Source: AB-137-C09 sp964458185
Lineage (GTDB): Bacteria; Pseudomonadota; Zetaproteobacteria; Mariprofundales; Mariprofundaceae
Direction of reading: 5' to 3'
Length of the DNA: 64,000 nt
NCBI GenBank assembly: GCA_964458185.1
Contig: CAYWFG010000008.1
Location: 1-64,000, forward strand
The notes beneath the pieces are model-generated. The model saw only the letters and a program-made list of their open reading frames with translations. It made no database searches and had not been told where the DNA came from. The position numbers were made by a program, and so were the translations under genes. Shown in pieces: positions 58,617 to 64,000 of the stretch (position 1 is its first letter; each line of letters opens with the position of its first letter).

Positions 58617-59807
58617 TTATTCGCTAATCTCAGTTACAACGCCAGCGCCCACTGTGCGGCCGCCTTCACGAATCGCAAAACGCAATTCTTTATCCATCGC
58701 AATCGGTGTAATCAAGGTGACATCCATTGATACATTATCACCAGGCATTACCATTTCTGTACCTTCAGGTAAGGTAACAGAACCTGTTACATCGGTGGTA
58801 CGGAAATAAAACTGTGGGCGATAACCATTAAAGAATGGGGTATGACGACCGCCTTCTTCTTTGGTCAAGATATACGCTTCAGCTTTAAATTTGGTGTGCG
58901 GGTTGATTGAACCCGGTTTTGCCAATACTTGACCGCGCTCAACATCTTCACGTTTCGTGCCGCGCAATAATGCACCGATATTGTCGCCTGCTTCACCACG
59001 ATCTAGCAGCTTGCGGAACATTTCCACGCCTGTACAAATCGTTTTAGTGGTATCACGGATGCCAACAATTTCAATTTCTTCGCCGACAGTCACAACGCCT
59101 TGCTCAACACGCCCTGTTACCACAGTGCCACGACCAGAGATAGAAAACACGTCTTCAATTGGCATCAAAAACGGACGATCAATCGGACGATCTGGCGTGG
59201 GGATAAAGCTATCCACCGCTTCCATCAATTTGTGAATAGCAGGCGCACCAATATCAGAAGTATCACCCTCTAACGCTTTAAGTGCAGAACCGATAATTAC
59301 AGGGGTATCGTCACCAGGGAAATCGTAAGAATCAAGTAGCTCACGGACTTCCATTTCTACCAATTCCAGCAATTCATCATCATCCACCATGTCTGCTTTG
59401 TTCAAGAAGACAACCAAATGAGGAACGTTTACCTGACGCGCTAACAATACATGTTCACGGGTTTGTGGCATGGGACCATCAGCTGCCGAAACAACCAAGA
59501 TACCGCCGTCCATCTGCGCTGCACCCGTAATCATATTTTTTACATAATCAGCATGCCCTGGGCAATCTACATGGGCATAATGACGGGCTTTTGTTTCGTA
59601 TTCAACGTGGGCTGTCGCAATGGTAATACCGCGTTCACGCTCTTCAGGTGCGCCATCAATATCGCCATAATCTTTAAATTCTGCCAACCCTTCTGCTGCC
59701 AACACCTTAGTGATAGCAGCCGTTAATGTTGTTTTACCGTGATCAACGTGACCAATAGTGCCAATGTTGACGTGCGGCTTGGTACGCTCAAATTTTTCTT
59801 TTGACAT
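58617..59807 (-). CDS. tuf: Elongation factor Tu
   Basis: A 396-residue GTPase that carries aminoacyl-tRNA to the ribosome. G motifs are GHVDHGKTTL (P-loop), RERGITIATAHVEYE with DCPGHADYVKNMITGA, and NKADMVDD. The C-terminal beta barrels are complete (GGRHTPFFNGYRPQFYFR). Only this tuf copy is present in the window. Confidence 0.99.
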   Translation of the reverse strand: MSKEKFERTKPHVNIGTIGHVDHGKTTLTAAITKVLAAEGLAEFKDYGDIDGAPEERERGITIATAHVEYETKARHYAHVDCPGHADYVKNMITGAAQMDGGILVVSAADGPMPQTREHVLLARQVNVPHLVVFLNKADMVDDDELLELVEMEVRELLDSYDFPGDDTPVIIGSALKALEGDTSDIGAPAIHKLMEAVDSFIPTPDRPIDRPFLMPIEDVFSISGRGTVVTGRVEQGVVTVGEEIEIVGIRDTTKTICTGVEMFRKLLDRGEAGDNIGALLRGTKREDVERGQVLAKPGSINPHTKFKAEAYILTKEEGGRHTPFFNGYRPQFYFRTTDVTGSVTLPEGTEMVMPGDNVSMDVTLITPIAMDKELRFAIREGGRTVGAGVVTEISE

Positions 59808-59817
59808 GAATAAACTC

Positions 59818-61896
59818 CTAACCCTTCACACTGGCAACAATTTCTTGTGCAATGCTTGCAGGTACTTCTTCGTAATGATCAAACTGCATGGAATAGGTCG
59901 CACGACCTTGAGAGATAGAACGCAAATGGGTGGCATAACCAAACATTTCTGACAATGGCACTTCAGCATCAATAACCTTGGCATTACCACGGTCGTTCAT
60001 ACCCATGATTTTGCCACGACGACGATTCAGATCGCCGACCACATCACCCATATAATCTTCTGGGGTAACCACTTCCACTTTCATGGTTGGCTCTAACAAT
60101 ACAGGCTTACATTGTTGGCAACCACTGCGGAAGCCCATTGAACCTGCAATTTTAAACGCCATTTCTGAGGAATCGACATCATGGTAAGAGCCATCAACCA
60201 AGGTGACACGAACGTCTACCATCGGGAAGCCTGCCATCACGCCATTATTCATCGCTTCTTCAGCACCCTTGCCAACAGCGCCAATGTATTCACGCGGCAC
60301 AGAACCACCGACAATTTTGTCGATAAACTCAAAACCACCGCCCGCTTCCATCGGTTCGATTTCTAACCAGACATGACCATATTGACCACGACCGCCTGAC
60401 TGACGAACAAACTTGCCTTCAGCACGGATAGAACGACGAATCGTTTCACGGTAAGCCACTTGAGGTTTGCCGATATTAGCATTAACACCAAACTCACGCT
60501 GCATGCGGTCAACAATAATTTCTAAATGCAACTCACCCATGCCTGAAATAATGGTTTGACCCGTTTCTTCATCGGTATGAACGCGAAAAGAAGGATCTTC
60601 TGCAGCCAAACGACCCAAGGCAATACTCATCTTTTCTTGGTCTGCCTTGGTTTTTGGCTCAATAGCAACAGAAATAACAGGTTCTGGAAACTCCATCCGC
60701 TCCAGCACAATAGGATGATCGCCATCACACAAAGTATCGCCTGTCGTCGTCTGCTTCAGACCCACAGCGGCAGCAATATCACCTGCGCGAACTTCTTTAA
60801 TTTCTTTGCGATCATTGGCATGCATTTGAAGAATACGACCAATGCGTTCCTTGCGACCTTTGACGGAGTTAATCACATAAGAACCCGCTTCCAGTACGCC
60901 CGAATAAACGCGGAAATAGGTTAATGTACCCACATAAGGATCGGTCATCACTTTAAATGCCAAGGCGGAAAAAGGCTCATCATCAGCACTACGACGCTCT
61001 GCTGCATCATCAGAATCAGGCAAAAGACCTTTAATAGCAGGAACATCAACAGGGGCTGGTAGGTAATCAACAACAGCATCCAATAAGGTTTGAACACCCT
61101 TGTTTTTAAAGGCTGTACCACAAAAAACAGGAATCAGGTCAATATCCAATACCGCTTTGCGAATACATGTTTTAAGCTTATCTTCAGGCACATCGTTGCC
61201 ATCTAAATAAGATTCCATCAATGCTTCATCATACATCAATACAGCATCAAGCAAGCCTTCACGACGGTCTGCCGCTTCTTCTTGCAGATCAGCGGGAATA
61301 TCTTCAATGGTATAATCAGCACCCATGGCTTCATCGTTCCACACAACAGCCTTCATGCGAACCAAATCAACCACGCCCTTGAATTCATCCTCCGCACCGA
61401 TGGGCATATTTAAAGCCACAGCATTGTGACCCAAACGCTCTTTCACTTCTTCAACCACACGGTAAAAATCAGCACCGATACGATCCATCTTGTTGACAAA
61501 AGCGATACGGGGAACACTGTAGCGATCTGCTTGCCGCCATACTGTTTCAGATTGTGGCTCAACGCCGCCAACCGCACAAAAAACGCCAACCGCACCATCA
61601 AGGACGCGCAATGAGCGCTCTACTTCAATGGTAAAATCAACGTGACCGGGGGTGTCAATAATGTTAATAAGGTGATCGTTCCACGTACAAGTGGTTGCCG
61701 CAGAGGTGATGGTAATGCCACGCTCTTGCTCTTGCTCCATCCAATCCATGGTGGCAGCACCGTCGTGGACTTCGCCGATTTTATGGGAAACACCAGTGTA
61801 GAAAAGGATGCGTTCCGTTGTTGTTGTCTTACCAGCATCAATATGAGCCATAATGCCAATGTTGCGGACACGTTCAAGTGGTGTACTTCTAGCCAC
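59818..61896 (-). CDS. fusA: Elongation factor G
   Basis: About 692 residues; translocation GTPase. The start was set at a GTG because GAGGAG lies 9 nt upstream and the next residues (ARSTPLERVRNIGIMAHIDA) align with the usual EF-G N-terminus; an in-frame TTG upstream would add seven residues over the binding site. G motifs include AHIDAGKTTTTERIL, DTPGHVDFTIEVERSLRVLD and FVNKMDRIGAD. All five domains are present, ending SIAQEIVASVKG. Confidence 0.97.
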   Translation of the reverse strand: MARSTPLERVRNIGIMAHIDAGKTTTTERILFYTGVSHKIGEVHDGAATMDWMEQEQERGITITSAATTCTWNDHLINIIDTPGHVDFTIEVERSLRVLDGAVGVFCAVGGVEPQSETVWRQADRYSVPRIAFVNKMDRIGADFYRVVEEVKERLGHNAVALNMPIGAEDEFKGVVDLVRMKAVVWNDEAMGADYTIEDIPADLQEEAADRREGLLDAVLMYDEALMESYLDGNDVPEDKLKTCIRKAVLDIDLIPVFCGTAFKNKGVQTLLDAVVDYLPAPVDVPAIKGLLPDSDDAAERRSADDEPFSALAFKVMTDPYVGTLTYFRVYSGVLEAGSYVINSVKGRKERIGRILQMHANDRKEIKEVRAGDIAAAVGLKQTTTGDTLCDGDHPIVLERMEFPEPVISVAIEPKTKADQEKMSIALGRLAAEDPSFRVHTDEETGQTIISGMGELHLEIIVDRMQREFGVNANIGKPQVAYRETIRRSIRAEGKFVRQSGGRGQYGHVWLEIEPMEAGGGFEFIDKIVGGSVPREYIGAVGKGAEEAMNNGVMAGFPMVDVRVTLVDGSYHDVDSSEMAFKIAGSMGFRSGCQQCKPVLLEPTMKVEVVTPEDYMGDVVGDLNRRRGKIMGMNDRGNAKVIDAEVPLSEMFGYATHLRSISQGRATYSMQFDHYEEVPASIAQEIVASVKG

Positions 61897-61936
61897 AGTT
61901 AGATTCTCCTCTTCCAAACCAGTTGTAATAGAACAA

Positions 61937-61955
61937 AGCCCACAAAGCGTGGGCT
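61937..61955 (-). terminator. Possible attenuator between rpsG and fusA
   Basis: On the minus strand AGCCCAC-GCTTT-GTGGGCT is followed by TTGTTCTATT in the 129-nt gap before fusA, the longest gap of the str operon. It looks like a weak terminator or a processing site. Confidence 0.45.
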
Positions 61956-62025
61956 AGATAATGATGGGTCAGTACTTACATGAAACAAGCCCCGACAAAA
62001 AACGGAATAAACCGCTATGAAACAG

Positions 62026-62496
62026 TTACCAGCGAAAGTGCGAAAACGCCTTGTTGGCTTCTGCCATACGGTGGGTATCGTCACGCTTGCGGAATGCACC
62101 GCCGCGCTCATTAATAGCATCCACCAATTCGTTACCCAAACGCTCTGCCATCGTATGCTCAGAACGGGCGCGAGAATAACTCACCAACCAACGAATCGCG
62201 AGCGACATTTGACGACGATCAGATACTTCAATCGGAACTTGGTAAGTAGCACCGCCAACACGGCGAGATTTTACTTCAACCAAGGGGCGAATCGCTTCTA
62301 ATGCACGGTGAATCACTTCTAAAGCGGGTTCACCTGACTTTTTGGCAGCGATATCCATGGCATCATAGACAATCGCTTCGGCAATGGATTTTTTACCACC
62401 ACGCATCACGCGGTTAATCACAGTAGATACTTTATTGTCGCCATATTTCGCGTCTGGGACAACGGGACGACGGGGGGCAGGACCTTTACGAGGCAT
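62026..62496 (-). CDS. rpsG: 30S ribosomal protein S7
   Basis: A 156-residue primary binding protein of the 16S 3' domain. Marks are RRPVVPDAKYGDNKVSTVIN, MRGGKKSIAEAIVYDAMDI, RRVGGATYQVPIEVSDRR and the C-terminus ANKAFSHFRW. It lies between rpsL and fusA. Confidence 0.98.
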   Translation of the reverse strand: MPRKGPAPRRPVVPDAKYGDNKVSTVINRVMRGGKKSIAEAIVYDAMDIAAKKSGEPALEVIHRALEAIRPLVEVKSRRVGGATYQVPIEVSDRRQMSLAIRWLVSYSRARSEHTMAERLGNELVDAINERGGAFRKRDDTHRMAEANKAFSHFRW

Positions 62497-62510
62497 AACC
62501 TAAACTCCTA

Positions 62511-62882
62511 TTATTTGGGACGCTTGGCGCCGTATTTGGAACGTGCTTGTCTACGACCATCAACACCTGTGGTATCTAGTACACCACGCAAGATATGGTA
62601 ACGAACACCCGGTAAATCTTTTACACGACCGCCACGAATCAAGACCACGGAATGCTCTTGCAACTTATGACCTTCGCCAGGAATATACGCCGTCACTTCA
62701 TGACCATTCGTCAAACGCACACGGGCGACCTTACGCAAAGCAGAGTTCGGCTTTTTCGGTGTTGTGGTGTACACGCGGGTACAAACACCACGTCGTTGCG
62801 GGCAAGCCTGCAACGCGGGAACTTTGTTGATTTTGCGTTTGTCTTTTCGTGGTTTGCGAATCAACTGATTAATTGTTGGCAT
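62511..62882 (-). CDS. rpsL: 30S ribosomal protein S12
   Basis: A 123-residue decoding-centre protein. The start was set at MPTINQLIRKPRKDKRKINK, the universal N-terminus. The lysines linked to streptomycin sensitivity are wild type in TTPKKPNSALRKVARV and GGRVKDLPGVRYH. It is the first gene of the joined str-S10-spc-alpha block. rpoBC is not directly upstream; instead a divergent envelope-stress pair is. Confidence 0.98.
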   Translation of the reverse strand: MPTINQLIRKPRKDKRKINKVPALQACPQRRGVCTRVYTTTPKKPNSALRKVARVRLTNGHEVTAYIPGEGHKLQEHSVVLIRGGRVKDLPGVRYHILRGVLDTTGVDGRRQARSKYGAKRPK

Positions 62883-62956
62883 GTGACCTTGTCTCCAGTT
62901 TTTCACCCATTTCTAGCAGCCACGCCCTAGCGACCACCTTTTAAAGGGCGGCGAAA

Positions 62957-62985
62957 TTTAGCGGGCAAAGATACAACTGTCAACC
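62957..62985 (-). promoter_or_regulatory. Sigma70 promoter of the str operon
   Basis: On the minus strand TTGACA (62980-62985) and TAAATT (62957-62962) are separated by exactly 17 nt. The promoter lies about 75 nt before the rpsL start and is the only strong consensus promoter seen ahead of the ribosomal block. Confidence 0.8.
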
Positions 62986-63101
62986 CAGCAATTAAAAAAA
63001 GATGCTTACATTCGACACATCGACAAAAAAACAGCAAGCTACGCCATGAATTCTTGCCTGCTTGTAACTAGAACAACACAACAAGCAAAGCAATTCCTCA
63101 T

Positions 63102-63122
63102 CCTTGACATATTATGTCAAGG
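63102..63122. promoter_or_regulatory. 21-bp perfect palindrome, candidate operator
   Basis: CCTTGACATA, a central T, and TATGTCAAGG form a perfect palindrome 37 nt before the yjfI start codon, in the divergent region with rpsL. It contains TTGACA on both strands, so it may overlap a -35 box and bind a dimeric regulator. Confidence 0.5.
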
Positions 63123-63158
63123 CGTTAAAGTTCCGTCCACAAAAGAAGGAGAGTACAC

Positions 63159-63575
63159 ATGGTTGATCTAAAAACATTGGCTAGTCAACTGACAGAGCGC
63201 GGCAGCGATGCCTCCGATGATTTTTCTTTTACAGTTAGCCCGATCCCTGGCGATGTAGAAGTATTACAAATCATTATTGAAGATCGGGAAGAATTACCGA
63301 TTTTTGTTTCAGTATCTAACGAGCAAGTTTTATGCATTGCTTATTTATTCAAAGAGAACGAAGTGAAAGAAGGCATGTTGAACGACATGAACCATGCCAT
63401 GCTTGCTGCTAACATATCAATCCCATTGTCTGCATTTGCTAAAATTGATTCGCAATATGTGATTTATGGTGCGTTATCAGTACATTCACAACTGAATGAT
63501 ATTGTCCATGAGCTTGATGTATTGGCATCTAATACCATGGAAGCCATCGAAGCCATGGATGCTTACCTTACCTAA
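63159..63575 (+). CDS. yjfI: YjfI family (DUF2170) protein
   Basis: A 138-residue acidic cytosolic protein. The family pattern is seen in FTVSPIPGDVEVLQIIIEDR, LPIFVSVSNEQVLCIAYLF, MLNDMNHAMLAANISIPLSA and the acidic end MEAIEAMDAYLT. In E. coli yjfI is followed by the pspA homologue yjfJ, as here. The role is not established but is probably tied to the PspA-like protein and membrane stress. AGGAGAG precedes the ATG. Confidence 0.88.
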   Translation: MVDLKTLASQLTERGSDASDDFSFTVSPIPGDVEVLQIIIEDREELPIFVSVSNEQVLCIAYLFKENEVKEGMLNDMNHAMLAANISIPLSAFAKIDSQYVIYGALSVHSQLNDIVHELDVLASNTMEAIEAMDAYLT

Positions 63576-63612
63576 ACAGGTATCTAATTAATTAACACAA
63601 GGAATTCCCTCT

Positions 63613-64000
63613 ATGTCTATTTTAAATAAAATTTTTACGGCTATTCGCGGTGGTGCGCGTGAAATGGGCGAAGCGATTGTTGACAAAAACAGCATTCGTA
63701 TTTTTGAGCAAGAAATCAGCGATGCCGAAGACAAACTGCAAGATGCCAAACGCAATCTAACCGAAGTCATGGCAAAAGAAATGCAGGCAAGCCGCAAGGT
63801 AACATCATTAACCGCTGATGTGCAAAAGCACGAAAACTTTGCCGCTCAAGCCTTAGAAAAAGATGACGAAGAACTGGCTTTAGAAATCGCGCAAAAGATT
63901 GTTGAGATTCAATCTGAATTGGAAGATCAGAAAAAAGCCCAAGGAAGCTTCGCCTCCCATGTTTCTCGCCTTAAAGGCATGATCAAACAAACAGGCAAGA
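63613..64000 (+). CDS. pspA: PspA/IM30 family protein (YjfJ-like), partial
   Basis: 129 codons are visible before the window ends. The product opens MSILNKIFTAIRGGAREMGE and continues as a long coiled coil (IFEQEISDAEDKLQDAKRNL, KVTSLTADVQKHENFAAQAL). PspA/IM30 proteins belong to the ESCRT-III superfamily and stabilise damaged inner membrane. It lies 37 nt after yjfI in one operon. The C-terminus and any further operon members lie outside. Confidence 0.88.
   Translation, partial: MSILNKIFTAIRGGAREMGEAIVDKNSIRIFEQEISDAEDKLQDAKRNLTEVMAKEMQASRKVTSLTADVQKHENFAAQALEKDDEELALEIAQKIVEIQSELEDQKKAQGSFASHVSRLKGMIKQTGK

Noticed and set aside
1..64000. CRISPR arrays, rRNA genes and prophage genes.
   Set aside because: No regularly spaced repeats, no rRNA-like stretches and no phage structural or integrase genes were seen.

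Overview
The window is a gene-dense bacterial chromosome segment of moderate GC from a Gram-negative proteobacterium. Support comes from DksA, EnvC- and NlpD-type murein hydrolase activators, an LpoA-type lipoprotein, RsmI/YraN, outer-membrane efflux proteins and a porin-like C-terminus. The ribosomal block is less typical of Gammaproteobacteria: adk, infA and rpmJ lie between secY and rpsM, S14 is the short zinc form, and S4, L24 and L36 all keep zinc cysteines. A Zetaproteobacterium or another deep proteobacterial lineage would fit, but this is inference from gene order and was not checked by phylogeny. No prophage, complete IS, CRISPR array or rRNA operon was seen; one tRNA (Pro-GGG) is present.

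Layout. 1-7.0 kb: nitrogen module (porin tail, glnK, amtB, giant NAD-glutamate dehydrogenase). 7.0-8.6 kb: a TolB-like propeller protein and dksA. 8.6-18.6 kb, minus strand: the operon lpoA-nadD-rsfS-rlmH-envC-ctpA-yibQ-decarboxylase, interrupted between rlmH and envC by an AT-rich type II restriction-modification pair. 18.6-21.1 kb: rsmI-yraN-argG. 21.1-22.3 kb: a repeat-rich region around a lone Roadblock/LC7 gene.

22.3-37.2 kb, minus strand: the main accessory region, a copper/silver-type tripartite efflux cluster. In transcription order it holds an FtsX-like permease, a small CxxC protein, cusC, cusB with two metal-binding repeats, two tandem cusA paralogues, a 48-residue lipoprotein, a DUF411 protein, a cytochrome b561-like protein, a second 48-residue lipoprotein, a His/Met-rich periplasmic protein, a PII-like protein lacking the uridylylation tyrosine, and a lipoamide-dehydrogenase-like flavoprotein. 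The likely division of labour is periplasmic metal capture, RND export, thiol/redox chemistry and a cytosolic PII-type sensor.

37.3-43.7 kb: tRNA-Pro, pcm-dedA-nlpD-apt, then nusB-ribH-ribBA on the minus strand and a lone hypA. 43.8-62.9 kb, minus strand: comEA-like gene, then the contiguous str, S10, spc and alpha ribosomal operons from rpsL down to rplQ. 63.1-64 kb: divergent yjfI-pspA envelope-stress pair, running off the window. Several dispersed repeats sit in the intergenic spaces, including a 160-bp MITE-like element with 23-bp terminal inverted repeats, a 39-bp element near amtB and near the PII-like gene, and a 26-bp palindrome on both sides of cusA2.
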